Shown here: piece by piece, positions 26,944-35,631 of the stretch | Layout of the letters: each line of letters starts with the position of its first letter | How positions within the stretch are numbered: position 1 is the stretch's first letter | Assembly: GCA_964251965.1 (NCBI GenBank) | Contig: CAXULQ010000008.1 | Span: 124,001-188,000, forward strand | DNA length: 64,000 nucleotides | From: Mucilaginibacter_A sp964251965 | GTDB lineage: Bacteria > Bacteroidota > Bacteroidia > Sphingobacteriales > Sphingobacteriaceae | Reading direction: 5' to 3' | The notes under the pieces: generated by a model | Databases searched by the model: none | The model's input: the letters and a program-made list of their open reading frames with translations, nothing else | Told to the model about the DNA's origin: nothing | Translations under genes and position numbers: made by a program

Positions 26944-26958
26944 ACCCTAAAACTTTAC

Positions 26959-27450
26959 TTAAAAAGCGTATTTAATTCCTACGCTTGCTTGCAAGTTAAA
27001 AAGCGACCCTCTGAACAATTCAATTCTTGGATCGAGATCTAAACTTACCGCAATCGGCGAATCTGGTATTAAATATTCTAAACCGATTACGCCATCTACG
27101 CCCAGCAAAGGCGAAGAAGTGGTGTAAACCTGATAATCGCCGCCGTAAACTTTGTAATCGCCACGGCCAACGCCACCAATGTGCGCACCGGCACCGTAAT
27201 AAAATTTAAGTTCGGCTACGTTAAAAGCAGTTTGATGTATTTCGAACAAGCCGGTAACGACTGCGCCTTTAGTACGAAAACCCAAAACACCTTCTAAAGC
27301 AATCGTTGGGCTGGTAAAATATTTAATGGATGCGCCGCCTTCGTAACTAAACCTTAACCCGGCCGCCGTTTGGTAAGTTTGTGCCCGGGCAACCTGGCCG
27401 CCGCAAAAAATTACAGTTAAAAAAAGCAGGTTAAATAATATCTTTTTCAT
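26959..27450 (-). CDS. Secreted beta-barrel-like envelope protein, hypothetical
   Basis: About 163 residues from the ATG at 27450 (MKKILFNLLFLTVIFCGG); upstream ATG at 27459 adds only MIC. The signal peptide ends near ARAQT. The rest alternates polar and hydrophobic strands with glycine and aromatic residues (YYGAGAHIGGVGRGDYKVYGG) and ends in an aromatic (KYAF), as outer-membrane barrels do. No specific family is recognised. A repeat hairpin follows the stop. Confidence 0.65.
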   Translation of the reverse strand: MKKILFNLLFLTVIFCGGQVARAQTYQTAAGLRFSYEGGASIKYFTSPTIALEGVLGFRTKGAVVTGLFEIHQTAFNVAELKFYYGAGAHIGGVGRGDYKVYGGDYQVYTTSSPLLGVDGVIGLEYLIPDSPIAVSLDLDPRIELFRGSLFNLQASVGIKYAF

Positions 27451-27624
27451 GCAAATCAATTTAAATAGTTGTGTTGTGCGAATAATTTCTGCAAAAATGA
27501 AAATTTTAACAACATCTATCGGATATCAATAGAAATAATTGACGGTTTAAAAGCAGTAGGACGAATTAAATTAAAAAAGTTTGTGCAGGAATAATAATAT
27601 TTTAGCAAAAAATTAGCTTTCATT

Positions 27625-29340
27625 ATGATAAAATTACCTGCTAAAAGAAGCATGCGCCTGTTTCTGCTGATCAACACGGCTGCTTTTTTAACAACTGGTT
27701 GTACAAAAGGGCTATTGGGCAAAAACAACGGACAGGAATACCGAAACGGCATGGTGGTTTGTGCTTATCCCGAGGCAGCAAAAGCAGGTTTGGAGGTTTT
27801 GAAAAAAGGAGGTAATGCGATAGACGCTTCCATTGCCATTCAGTTTGCGCTGGCCGTAACACATCCAACGGCGGGCAATATTGGCGGCGGCGGATTTATG
27901 GTTTACCGCTCGGGTAAAGGCGAAACCAATACTTTGGATTACAGGGAAAAAGCACCGGCAGCGGCAAGTGCCAACATGTATTTAGATTCGGCAGGAAACG
28001 TAATTGCAGATAAAAGTTTGCATACCCATCAGGCTTCCGGCGTTCCAGGTTCCGTGGATGGATTAGTCGAAGCGCACCGGAAATATGGTAAATTGAAATG
28101 GGCGGATTTGGTTCAGCCAGCAATAAATCTCGCTAAAAACGGGTTTCCGTTAACGGAAAAGTTAGCGGCTAATTTAAATGCGATGCAGAACAATTTTAGG
28201 AAACTTAATCCCGGTAAAAACTATTATTTAAAGGACGGCGGCTGGAAAGCAGGAGATACAATGGTTCAAAGCGATTTAGGCGCAACTTTAGAACTGATCC
28301 GCGACCAAGGCCGGGAAGGGTTTTACGGTGGTAAAGTAGCTGATGAACTGGTTGCAGAAATGCAAAGCGGCGGCGGATTGATTACGAAAACTGATTTGAA
28401 GAATTACCATTCGGTTTGGCGCAAAGCAATCACCGGAAATTATAAAGAGTATAAAATTATTACGATGCCGCCGCCATCCAGCGGCGGGATTGCTTTGCTG
28501 CAATTGCTGCGTTCGGTAGAACCGTTTCCGCTGAAACGCTGGGGTTTTAACCAGGATTCGACGGTACAAGTGATGGTAGAAGCAGAACGACGTGTATATG
28601 CTGATCGTTCAAAATATCTCGGCGATCCTGATTTCTTTAAAGTTCCGGTGGATAGTTTGCTTCAATCTAAATATACCCATGCACGCATGAAATCTTTTAA
28701 CTGGGCACAAGCTACGCCAAGTAGCACAGTTCAGCCAGGTTCTTTTGTTGGATACGAAAGCGGCCAGACTACACATTTGGTTGTGGTTGATAAAGATGGA
28801 AATGCGGTTTCAATCACAACTACTTTAAACGGTTCTTTCGGTTCGGGCATTGTGGTTAACGGCGCAGGATTTTTGCTGAATAACGAGATGGACGATTTCA
28901 GCTCGAAACCCGGCACGCCAAACATGTATGGTTTGGTAGGAGGGAAGGCCAATTCTATACAACCGGGCAAACGAATGTTATCTTCCATGACACCAGCCAT
29001 CCTCGAAAAAGACGGCAAATTGTTTATGGTTGTAGGTACGCCTGGCGGTTCTACCATTATCACTTCTGTTTTCCAAACGATATTGAATGTGATCGAGTTT
29101 GATCAAAGCATGCAGCGCGCCGTAACTTCCAAACGCTTTCATCACCAATGGCTGCCGGACGATATTGAGGTAGAAAAAGATGCGCTCGATAGCGCCACTA
29201 CCCAAAAACTGGAGAAAAAAGGGTACAAAATTTCTCCGCACGGTCCGATTGGCCGGGTAGATGCCATCTTAAAAACCAAATGGGGTTACTATGAAGGTGG
29301 TGCCGATTCGCGGGGCGACGACACCAAATTGGGCTGGTAA
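27625..29340 (+). CDS. ggt: Gamma-glutamyltransferase lipoprotein
   Basis: A 571-residue Ntn-hydrolase that cleaves gamma-glutamyl bonds of glutathione and related peptides. The catalytic threonine is T382 at the start of the small subunit in TTHLVVVD; the substrate-binding GSGIVVNGAGFLLNNEMDDF block follows. The N-terminus is a lipoprotein signal with Cys near 26 (LTTGC). The frame opens at ATG 27625, but ATG 27652 (MRLFLL) is an alternative, and the 12-mer at 27642-27653 ends in that ATG. It is probably periplasmic or outer-membrane anchored. Confidence 0.93.
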   Translation: MIKLPAKRSMRLFLLINTAAFLTTGCTKGLLGKNNGQEYRNGMVVCAYPEAAKAGLEVLKKGGNAIDASIAIQFALAVTHPTAGNIGGGGFMVYRSGKGETNTLDYREKAPAAASANMYLDSAGNVIADKSLHTHQASGVPGSVDGLVEAHRKYGKLKWADLVQPAINLAKNGFPLTEKLAANLNAMQNNFRKLNPGKNYYLKDGGWKAGDTMVQSDLGATLELIRDQGREGFYGGKVADELVAEMQSGGGLITKTDLKNYHSVWRKAITGNYKEYKIITMPPPSSGGIALLQLLRSVEPFPLKRWGFNQDSTVQVMVEAERRVYADRSKYLGDPDFFKVPVDSLLQSKYTHARMKSFNWAQATPSSTVQPGSFVGYESGQTTHLVVVDKDGNAVSITTTLNGSFGSGIVVNGAGFLLNNEMDDFSSKPGTPNMYGLVGGKANSIQPGKRMLSSMTPAILEKDGKLFMVVGTPGGSTIITSVFQTILNVIEFDQSMQRAVTSKRFHHQWLPDDIEVEKDALDSATTQKLEKKGYKISPHGPIGRVDAILKTKWGYYEGGADSRGDDTKLGW

Positions 29341-29429
29341 AATAAACTGTTAAATTTTTAACTGATAAAAGAAGCATGCACCAGGTTTGTTAAAAAATGT
29401 TAAGGTGCTGTATTTGCAGATTAAAAGGA

Positions 29430-29437
29430 TAAATTTG
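29430..29437 (+). promoter_or_regulatory. Possible -7 element (TAAATTTG) for the FKBP lipoprotein gene
   Basis: TAAATTTG fits TAnnTTTG and lies 20 bp before the ATG at 29458. The only TTTG nearby is 13 bp upstream (29413), which is shorter than the usual 17-20 bp, so the call is weak. Confidence 0.3.
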
Positions 29438-29457
29438 CGTTTTAGTCTGGTTTGTAC

Positions 29458-29949
29458 ATGAAAAGGTTGTTTTTTGTTTTCGCGTTGCTGCTTGCCTTAT
29501 CAGCATGTAAAAAGGCGGTTTCAGACAACACAGCTTATTTAGCGCGAATCGGGATAGACAGTAATAAAATCAGGGCATATTTGATCGCCAATAATATACC
29601 AATAAAAAAAGTAGGCGATACGATCGGTGTTTATTACCAGATTTTAAACCCGGGAGATGTGGCCAGTTTGTATACCCAATCTACTTTGATAACTGTAGGT
29701 TATAGCGCAAAAATTATAGGTGCCACAGATACGCTGACCAAAACCAATGAATATCATCCCTCTTTTACATTAGGAAGTGTGATCAGGGGCTGGCAAGTCG
29801 GTATCCCGCTGATAAAAAAAAACGGAAGGATACGGCTTTTTGTGCCGTCGCGTTATGCTTACGGCTCTTATGACCAGACAACGAATTTAAAAATACCTAA
29901 AAATTCCTGCCTCGATTTTGATATTACTTTATACAACGTTACCAATTAA
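29458..29949 (+). CDS. FKBP-type prolyl isomerase-like lipoprotein
   Basis: About 163 residues. A lipoprotein signal (MKRLFFVFALLLALSAC) precedes an FKBP fold: GDTIGVYYQILNPG, HPSFTLGSVIRGWQVGIPLIKKNGRIRLFVPS, AYGSY, IPKNSCLDFDITLYNV. The pocket residues are only partly conserved, so isomerase activity is uncertain. The ATG at 29458 is chosen over an upstream TTG (29452). It lies 18 bp ahead of a larger paralogue in the same direction. Confidence 0.82.
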   Translation: MKRLFFVFALLLALSACKKAVSDNTAYLARIGIDSNKIRAYLIANNIPIKKVGDTIGVYYQILNPGDVASLYTQSTLITVGYSAKIIGATDTLTKTNEYHPSFTLGSVIRGWQVGIPLIKKNGRIRLFVPSRYAYGSYDQTTNLKIPKNSCLDFDITLYNVTN

Positions 29950-29967
29950 AATTAAATATTACTTATA

Positions 29968-30879
29968 ATGAAGCAACTTGCTTTCGCCCTTTTATCCGTA
30001 CTTGTTTTAGCCATGTTTTCTTGCAAAAAGGAATATCAAACCCTTGCATCTTTCGACAATCAATCTATTCAAAGCTATATTACTGCTAATAATTTGACCA
30101 TGACTCCTGGCGACAGTGGCATTTATTATCAGGTGATAAAACCCGGCACAACCGGGAATTCATTAACCGATACAGATCAGATTTTTTATGCTTTTACTGT
30201 AAAATCACTTGATGGAAAGTTTATTTCTACCGATACCGTTTTAAACCGTGTTAGCAATTACGTTGGTGTTACCAGTACCACTTTGCCGGTAGGTTTACAA
30301 TTTGGCATCAAAAAATACCTTCAAAAACGCAATGGCGTTATCCGTTTGCTCATACCTTCCAAACAAGCTTATGGTGTAAACGGGTATAAAAGTGCAGACG
30401 GCGTAATTAATATCCCGGGAAATGAGTCTCTTGATTACACAGTTTATCTATACAATGTTCAAAATCAATTAGCTTATGATACTATTCAAATCAGGAACTA
30501 TATCAAAAAAAATAACCTGACTGGTTTTAAGGAAAGTCCATCTGGTTTGTATTACAAAATTATTGATCCGGGTTCGGGTGCAGATGCTATTTACAGCACT
30601 TCTTCTGTTACCTTAACTTATACCAAACGGTTGCTGTTAAGCGGAACCACGATAGAAACGGAGACACTAAGTGCGTATGCCATATCTTCATTTACAGCTC
30701 CTGGTTTTCGCGAAGGTTTGCAATTGCTTAATTCTGGTGGCAAAATACGCTTGCTTATTCCTTCCACAATTGGTTATGGTACAGCTGCCGCTTCCACAAC
30801 ATCAGGTATTTACAATTACAATGTTCCGCCAAATTCTATTTTAGATTTTGATGTAAACGTAACCGCTGTTACCAATTAA
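29968..30879 (+). CDS. Tandem FKBP-domain lipoprotein
   Basis: A 303-residue lipoprotein (FSCKKEYQ lipobox) with two FKBP-like domains: about 30-165 (SGIYYQVIKPG, LQFGIKKYLQKRNGVIRLLIPS) and 170-303 (SGLYYKIIDPG, GFREGLQLLNSGGKIRLLIPS). Each ends in a V-N or V-T-N strand. It is likely a surface or periplasmic folding factor in the Bacteroidota style. It is co-transcribed with the 29458 gene. The isomerase residues are not fully conserved. Confidence 0.82.
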   Translation: MKQLAFALLSVLVLAMFSCKKEYQTLASFDNQSIQSYITANNLTMTPGDSGIYYQVIKPGTTGNSLTDTDQIFYAFTVKSLDGKFISTDTVLNRVSNYVGVTSTTLPVGLQFGIKKYLQKRNGVIRLLIPSKQAYGVNGYKSADGVINIPGNESLDYTVYLYNVQNQLAYDTIQIRNYIKKNNLTGFKESPSGLYYKIIDPGSGADAIYSTSSVTLTYTKRLLLSGTTIETETLSAYAISSFTAPGFREGLQLLNSGGKIRLLIPSTIGYGTAAASTTSGIYNYNVPPNSILDFDVNVTAVTN

Positions 30880-30923
30880 ACTCTCTTATTGATTTTTATC
30901 CGATAAAAGAAGCATCCGGCAAA

Positions 30924-32234
30924 TCAACCGTTTAGTGCTTTTTTAAAAGCTGCCAAACACCGTTCCCTTGCTTCTTTATGGTCAACAATTGGTGCCGGAT
31001 ATTTAAACGGATCTAAATATTCGGGCACCCATTTTTTAATGTATTCTAATTTCGGGTCGAATTTTTGGGTTTGTGCAGCCGGACTAAATATCCTGAAAAA
31101 GGGTGCAGCATCCGTTCCGGTGCCTGCTGCCCATTGCCATCCGCCAACATTACTTGCCAAATCATAATCCAATAGTTTTCTGCCGAAATATCGTTCGCCC
31201 CAACGCCAGTCGATCAATAAATGTTTGGATAAAAAGCTTGCCGTTACCATGCGCACGCGGTTGTGCATCCAGCCAATGGTATTCATTTGCCGCATGCCAG
31301 CATCAACCAGCGGGTAACCGGTTTCGCCTTTGCACCAGGCTTGAAACTCTTGCTCGTTATTGCGCCATTCAATTTTATCAAAATCGGGTTTATAAGCGTG
31401 ATCAGCAGTTTGAGGGAAATGCCATAAAATCATCGCATAAAAATCTCTCCAAATCAATTCGTTTAGCCAGGTTTTTTCTACGGATTTATTGGCTTCCCTT
31501 GCCAGTTCCCGAATGCTGACCGTACCGAAACGTAAATGCACACTAATGCGCGTTGTGCCTTCTAAAAACGGAAAATCGCGGGTTTTGGCATAATCTGCAA
31601 TAATATGTTTGTATTCGTTTTTTGGGATTTCGATCGCACTAAATTCAAAACCAATAGATTGGAGCGAAGGAAAATCAAGCGTAATTTTTAACAGGTTGTC
31701 CAAGTACTTTTCTACCGGAAAAGGTTTTATGTAAAAATCATTTAACGTAGCTATCCACTTTCTGGAATAAGGTGTAAAAACGGTGTACGGGTTGCCGTCT
31801 TCTTTCATAATTTCGTCACGGTCGAAAATAACCTGGTCTTTATAAGTGCAAAACTTGCTTCCTTTAGCAGCTAAAAGCTTACCGATTTCGTCGTCGCGCT
31901 GCTTGGCATATGGTTCATAATCTTGGTTGGTAAAAACAGTATCAATATTATATTCCTCTAAAATTGCTGTAAATGCTTCTTTTGGCGAGGTGTTTTTGAT
32001 GAGGATTGAACTGTCCAGTTTCTTCAGTTGCTGGTCCATTTGAACCAGCGATTGGTAAATAAAAGTAACGCGCGCGTCGTCTTTATCTTCCAGCTTATCT
32101 AAAATTTCTGTATCGAAAATAAATAGGGGCAAAACAGGTTTACCATTTTTTAAAGCATGGTAAAAACCTGCATTATCGCTGAGCCTTAAATCGCGGCGGA
32201 ACCAAAAAATATGAATGCTTTGTTTATCGGACAT
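30924..32234 (-). CDS. phrB: Class I CPD photolyase / cryptochrome-family deoxyribodipyrimidine photolyase
   Basis: 436 residues. An N-terminal antenna domain opens with HIFWFRRDLRLSDNAG. The FAD domain has the family blocks LNELIWRDFYAMILWHFP, MRQMNTIGWMHNRVRMVTASFL and LLDYDLASNVGGWQWAAGTGTDAAPFFRIFSP. It is expected to repair cyclobutane dimers using blue light. It overlaps the TIGR01777 gene upstream by 11 bp, so they form one transcript. It is one of three photolyase-family genes in the window. Confidence 0.93.
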   Translation of the reverse strand: MSDKQSIHIFWFRRDLRLSDNAGFYHALKNGKPVLPLFIFDTEILDKLEDKDDARVTFIYQSLVQMDQQLKKLDSSILIKNTSPKEAFTAILEEYNIDTVFTNQDYEPYAKQRDDEIGKLLAAKGSKFCTYKDQVIFDRDEIMKEDGNPYTVFTPYSRKWIATLNDFYIKPFPVEKYLDNLLKITLDFPSLQSIGFEFSAIEIPKNEYKHIIADYAKTRDFPFLEGTTRISVHLRFGTVSIRELAREANKSVEKTWLNELIWRDFYAMILWHFPQTADHAYKPDFDKIEWRNNEQEFQAWCKGETGYPLVDAGMRQMNTIGWMHNRVRMVTASFLSKHLLIDWRWGERYFGRKLLDYDLASNVGGWQWAAGTGTDAAPFFRIFSPAAQTQKFDPKLEYIKKWVPEYLDPFKYPAPIVDHKEARERCLAAFKKALNG

Positions 32235-33132
32235 AAATCTCGCTTATTGCTGCTGCTGCTGTTGGATATTTAAATTGAAAACCTGCTTTTTCTATTTTTT
32301 CTGCGGAAACTTTGGTGCTGCCCAGCACTACCGCGCTCATTTCGCCCAAAAATAATTTTAAGGCAAAAGCAGGAACTTTGGGCAGCCACAAAGGTTTTTG
32401 CAATTGTTTTGCAGTTATTTGGGTGAACTGCTTGTTGGTAACCGGGTTCGGCGCAACCATATTATAAGTACCTACAATTGGTTTTTCAATGCCAAAAAGA
32501 TACATATCAATCGTGTCTTGGAAATGTATCCAGGGTATCCATTGTTTGCCGGTTCCTAAAACAGTGCCAAAACCAAATTTAATGGGCAAAGCCAACTGTT
32601 TTAGTGCGCCGCCTTCGTCTGTTAAAACTACGCCGGTCCTAAATTTTAATATTTCAAGTCCTAAAGCTTCGCCTTCATCCACGGCCTGTTCCCAATCCAC
32701 GCAACATTTTCCTAAAAAATCTCCTGCGGGAGAAGATTCTTCTGTCAGCAATTCGTCGCCACGGTTGCTATAATAACCCGTTGCCGAAGCAGAAACTACT
32801 TTTTTTACTTGATGTGAACCCTGTTTTAACAACCCGTAAATTAAACGGATGGATTGAGTTCTGCTGCTGATAATTTCCTGTTTGCGTTCGTCGGTCCAGC
32901 TTTTATCGGCAATACCGGCACCAGCTAAATGAACAATCACATCAACATTATTGATGCAGTTTGGGTCGATAGTCCCTTTTTGTACATCCCATAAATAGGT
33001 TTTTACCTTCGGGATGCTGTTTTCTTTCCGACTTAAATGGCTAACGGTGTAACCTTTATCCAGCAAAAGAGAGGTAAGGTGCTTGCCCACCAAACCGCTT
33101 CCGCCGGTAATTAAAATATGCTTGTCCATCAA
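32224..33132 (-). CDS. TIGR01777-family epimerase/NAD(P)-binding protein
   Basis: A 302-residue extended SDR: ILITGGSGLVGKHLTSLLL (GxxGxxG), LAGAGIADKSWTDERKQEI, SASATGYYSNRGDE (catalytic region) and the C-terminal ALKLFLGEMSAVVLGSTKVSAEKI typical of TIGR01777. The substrate is unknown. In many bacteria it is found with photolyases, as here, where it is the first gene of the photolyase operon. Its promoter region carries a sister-form repeat (33199). Confidence 0.9.
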   Translation of the reverse strand: MMDKHILITGGSGLVGKHLTSLLLDKGYTVSHLSRKENSIPKVKTYLWDVQKGTIDPNCINNVDVIVHLAGAGIADKSWTDERKQEIISSRTQSIRLIYGLLKQGSHQVKKVVSASATGYYSNRGDELLTEESSPAGDFLGKCCVDWEQAVDEGEALGLEILKFRTGVVLTDEGGALKQLALPIKFGFGTVLGTGKQWIPWIHFQDTIDMYLFGIEKPIVGTYNMVAPNPVTNKQFTQITAKQLQKPLWLPKVPAFALKLFLGEMSAVVLGSTKVSAEKIEKAGFQFKYPTAAAAISEIYVR

Positions 33133-33198
33133 CCCAAAACAACTTTTTTTAAAGTATTAAGTTTGATGGTAAGCAGCAAATTTTCAGCTTTGTAGACA

Positions 33199-33210
33199 AT
33201 ACTGTTTTTA
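33199..33210 (-). repeat. Sister-form repeat touching the ferredoxin start codon
   Basis: ATACTGTTTTTA whose last base is the A of the ferredoxin gene ATG at 33210. This mirrors the layout at 22500-22511, where the other form abuts the subtilase start. Confidence 0.55.
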
Positions 33211-33524
33211 TGGATAGAAAATACGAAAAGCACATTTTTATTTGTACCAACCAAAGGCCAGAAGGTGCAAGGGTAAGCTGCGGAGAAGCGCATGGACTTG
33301 CTTTGGTTGCCGCTTTTAAAAAGGCAATTTTGCACAACGGTTTAAATACCGAAATACGTGCGCAGCGTACCGGTTGTATGGAAACTTGCGAACTCGGGCC
33401 ATCAGTTGTAGTTTACCCGGAAGGGATATTTTATGGGCGGGTAGAATTAACAGATGTGGACGAAATTGTGTCCGAACACCTGATTAATAACCGGGTTGTA
33501 GAGCGGTTAAAACTTACTTTTTAA
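33210..33524 (+). CDS. Thioredoxin-like [2Fe-2S] ferredoxin
   Basis: A 104-residue protein with the four-cysteine pattern of thioredoxin-like [2Fe-2S] ferredoxins: C12, C24, C56 and C60 (IFICTN, RVSCGE, TGCMETCELGP). VVYPEGIFYGRV is the conserved strand. It is likely an electron carrier. It is divergent from the TIGR01777/photolyase operon and convergent with the CBS gene. The partner oxidoreductase is unknown. Confidence 0.88.
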   Translation: MDRKYEKHIFICTNQRPEGARVSCGEAHGLALVAAFKKAILHNGLNTEIRAQRTGCMETCELGPSVVVYPEGIFYGRVELTDVDEIVSEHLINNRVVERLKLTF

Positions 33525-33554
33525 CAATATGCTTCTTTTACCAGGCAAAAATTG

Positions 33555-33983
33555 TTAGCTCACGATGTAGCTTTCTAACTGTTGTATCGTTTGTTTCTGA
33601 TCTTCGATGATAAACTTTACCACATCGCCAATAGAAATCATGCCGATTACGTAGTTGTTTTCTAATATGGGTAAATGCCTGATTTTTTTATTCGTCATGG
33701 TTTCCATACACTCGTCTATGCTGCTGTTGATGGAAAGCGTAAGCAAATCTGCCGTCATGATTTCGCTAATCCGTGTTTCTTTGGATGATTTTCCTTGTAA
33801 AATAAGCTTTCTTGCATAATCGCGTTCCGTAAAAATGCCCAAGAGTTGTTCCTTTTCCATCACCAATAAAGCACTGATGTTTTTATCCAACATTACCTGT
33901 AAGGCATCGAATACAGAAGTAGTTGGCGTTACAGAAAAAACCTGACGGCCTTTTTTTTCGAGGATTTGGTTAACTTTTTTCAT
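33555..33983 (-). CDS. Two-CBS-domain protein
   Basis: A 142-residue stand-alone CBS pair: VTPTTSVFDALQVMLDKNISALLVMEKEQLLGIFTERDYARK in domain one and NSSIDECMETMTNKKIRHLPILENNYVIGMISIGDVVK in domain two. Such modules bind adenine nucleotides and often regulate other proteins. The exact ligand and partner are not visible. Confidence 0.9.
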   Translation of the reverse strand: MKKVNQILEKKGRQVFSVTPTTSVFDALQVMLDKNISALLVMEKEQLLGIFTERDYARKLILQGKSSKETRISEIMTADLLTLSINSSIDECMETMTNKKIRHLPILENNYVIGMISIGDVVKFIIEDQKQTIQQLESYIVS

Positions 33984-34112
33984 GGTTGGGCAAGGTTAGA
34001 ATTTCTAACTAAAGATAATTAATTTGTAATATTTTTATTATAAAAAAATATAATTGTTAAGAATTTCCTATAAAATCAGTTTCCTAAATGCCAATGCTTC
34101 TTTTGCCGCATA

Positions 34113-34150
34113 AAAAAAGAGGACTGGTAATTAAACCAATCCTCTTTTTT
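34113..34150 (-). terminator. Terminator downstream of the Lys/Met-rich protein gene
   Basis: AAAAAAGAGGA with inner TGGT pairs with ACCA and TCCTCTTTTTT around AATTAA. Tracts on both sides make it bidirectional. It lies about 25 bp past the stop of the gene at 34175 on the - strand. Confidence 0.8.
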
Positions 34151-34174
34151 AGGTTTTTTAATGAAAACCAGGAA

Positions 34175-34369
34175 TTACATTTTTGTAGTATCCTTTTTCA
34201 TTTTTTTCATTTTGCCTTTTCCCATTTTGCCCATTTTTTTCATTTTTTTTGCAGTGTCTTGGGTCATGTGGGAAGGAGTTCCTGTTGTAGGAGCTGCATT
34301 AACAGTTAAACACGTAGCAACCATCATTGCACCGGCCATCATCATTGCTTTAAAAGCTGACATTTTCAT
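34175..34369 (-). CDS. Small secreted lysine/methionine-rich protein
   Basis: 64 residues: a signal peptide (MKMSAFKAMMMAGAMMVAT, cut near VNAAP) then a low-complexity tail of Lys and Met (KKMKKMGKMGKGKMKKMKK). It has its own terminator and an A-rich leader. Similar small basic proteins occur in Bacteroidota; the role is unknown, metal or nucleic-acid binding being guesses. The + strand frames over this stretch are shadows. Confidence 0.7.
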   Translation of the reverse strand: MKMSAFKAMMMAGAMMVATCLTVNAAPTTGTPSHMTQDTAKKMKKMGKMGKGKMKKMKKDTTKM

Positions 34370-34486
34370 AGTTTTTAATTTTTAGTTATAGTTTAGCATA
34401 AATGTAAACATATCTATTTCAATTTGTTTAAATTCTTTAAAAATATTTTTAATTACAATTTAGCACCCAACCTTTATTTTAGTGAT

Positions 34487-34924
34487 ATGGACAATTTCTT
34501 AGAAGATGCTTATGCAGAAGCTGCTGCCGGTTTTGCTGAAGGCGGAATCCCGATTGGCTCAGTGCTTGTATATAAAGGTAACATTATAGGCCGAGGCCAT
34601 AACCGGCGTGTGCAAAAAGGCAGTGCCATTTTACATGGAGAAATGGATGCGTTGGAAAACGCAGGCCGTCAGCCAGCTTTTGTTTACCGGGAATGCGAAT
34701 TATATACAACGCTTTCTCCTTGCCCGATGTGTTCTGGTACAATTTTGTTGTATGGTATCCCGAAGGTAATCATCGGCGAAAACAAAACTTTTATGGGCGA
34801 AGAAGAACTGCTGCGTGCCAAAGGTGTAGAAGTAACCGTTATTGATGATGCCGCTTGTTACAATTTGATGCAGCAATTTATTGCGAAAAGCCCGGAATTA
34901 TGGAATGAAGATATTGGCGTTTAG
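34487..34924 (+). CDS. Cytosine deaminase-like nucleoside deaminase (FCY1 type)
   Basis: A 145-residue zinc deaminase. H50-A/G-E52 (HGEMDALENAGR) and P-C79-x2-C82 (SPCPMCSG) bind zinc and the proton-shuttle Glu. The C-terminal block (KVIIGENKTFMGEEELL, VEVTVIDDAACYNLMQQFI, then PELWNEDIG) resembles yeast cytosine deaminase much more than bacterial guanine or tRNA deaminases. The likely reaction is cytosine to uracil salvage, or 5-methyl analogues. The ATG at 34487 gives MDNFLED; an upstream ATG at 34424 adds 21 residues and is unlikely. Confidence 0.85.
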   Translation: MDNFLEDAYAEAAAGFAEGGIPIGSVLVYKGNIIGRGHNRRVQKGSAILHGEMDALENAGRQPAFVYRECELYTTLSPCPMCSGTILLYGIPKVIIGENKTFMGEEELLRAKGVEVTVIDDAACYNLMQQFIAKSPELWNEDIGV

Positions 34925-34952
34925 TACCTTTTTCTTCAATATTAAAATGCAC

Positions 34953-34987
34953 AAAAAAAGCCTCATATAATTATGAAGCTTTTTTAA
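34953..34987. terminator. Bidirectional terminator between convergent genes
   Basis: AAAAAAAGC then TCATA pairs with TATGA and GCTTTTTT around a short AT loop. It lies between the cytosine deaminase stop (34924) and the DUF2383 stop (35004). A sister-form repeat follows at 34993. Confidence 0.8.
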
Positions 34988-35003
34988 GGTGCTAAAAACA
35001 GTA

Positions 35004-35471
35004 TTACACTTTTGCAGTGTCGCGCAGTGCTTTTACTTCGTTATGTGCAGATAAAATGCCTTCATTCTGCTTAGAAATGGTGCTGCTAACCTCTGGGCTC
35101 CAAATTAAATCCACGTCTGCCAAAGCTTCTTTGTAGGCTTTTTTAGCTACATCTTCGCCATATTCGCAATCTGCTAAAATAGAGTGGCGGTCTTTGCCGG
35201 TAAAAGCAGATTTAACGTCCATCCAGGCATGGTAAAATTTGCCTGCTGTGGTAGTGGCATCTGTTGGCTCGCCGCCTAAAGAAGTAACCAACGCTTCTAA
35301 TTGTGTTGCATTTTTTTGGCTTTGCGCGATGTATCCTGTAAATAAAGTTTTTAAATCGGCATCTTCTGTGCCTTCTAAACCTTTTTGGTAACCTACTATG
35401 CGGTCGTTATTAATTTTGATTAGATCGTTTAATGCAGAAATCTGATGTTCTGCGGTTTCTATTGTTGCCAT
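35004..35471 (-). CDS. PA2169-family four-helix-bundle protein (DUF2383), second copy
   Basis: About 155 residues from the ATG at 35471 (MATIETAEHQISALNDLIK); the longer frame to 35573 lacks a believable start. The segments NNDRIVGYQKGLEG, GKFYHAWMDVKSAFTGKDRHSILADCE and the WSPEVSSTISKQ helix are the DUF2383 pattern, close to the protein at 14619. The role is unknown. Confidence 0.85.
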   Translation of the reverse strand: MATIETAEHQISALNDLIKINNDRIVGYQKGLEGTEDADLKTLFTGYIAQSQKNATQLEALVTSLGGEPTDATTTAGKFYHAWMDVKSAFTGKDRHSILADCEYGEDVAKKAYKEALADVDLIWSPEVSSTISKQNEGILSAHNEVKALRDTAKV

Positions 35472-35571
35472 GGTTTTAATGTTTTTATCTACAACAAGGT
35501 TTGTTAAGTAAGGTTTTTGAAAAGAGGTTAAGGTGGAAGGGAGGATGTTATTTGGCGAAATTGATTTAACC

Positions 35572-35606
35572 AAAAACCCGCATTGCTATTAACAACGCGG
35601 GTTTTT
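35572..35606 (-). terminator. Terminator of the RND efflux operon
   Basis: AAAAACCCGC (35572-35581) pairs perfectly with GCGGGTTTTT (35597-35606) around a 15-nt loop. It lies about 26 bp past the RND permease stop at 35632 on the - strand. An exact 12-mer copy (35613-35624) lies between the permease stop and the terminator. Confidence 0.85.
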
Positions 35607-35631
35607 CTATGCTAAAAGAAGCATCACTTAT

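Noticed and set aside
34088..34385. Two + strand frames over the Lys/Met-rich gene
   Set aside because: They are antisense translations of the Lys/Met-rich tail (Phe/His-rich), and a terminator lies in their path.
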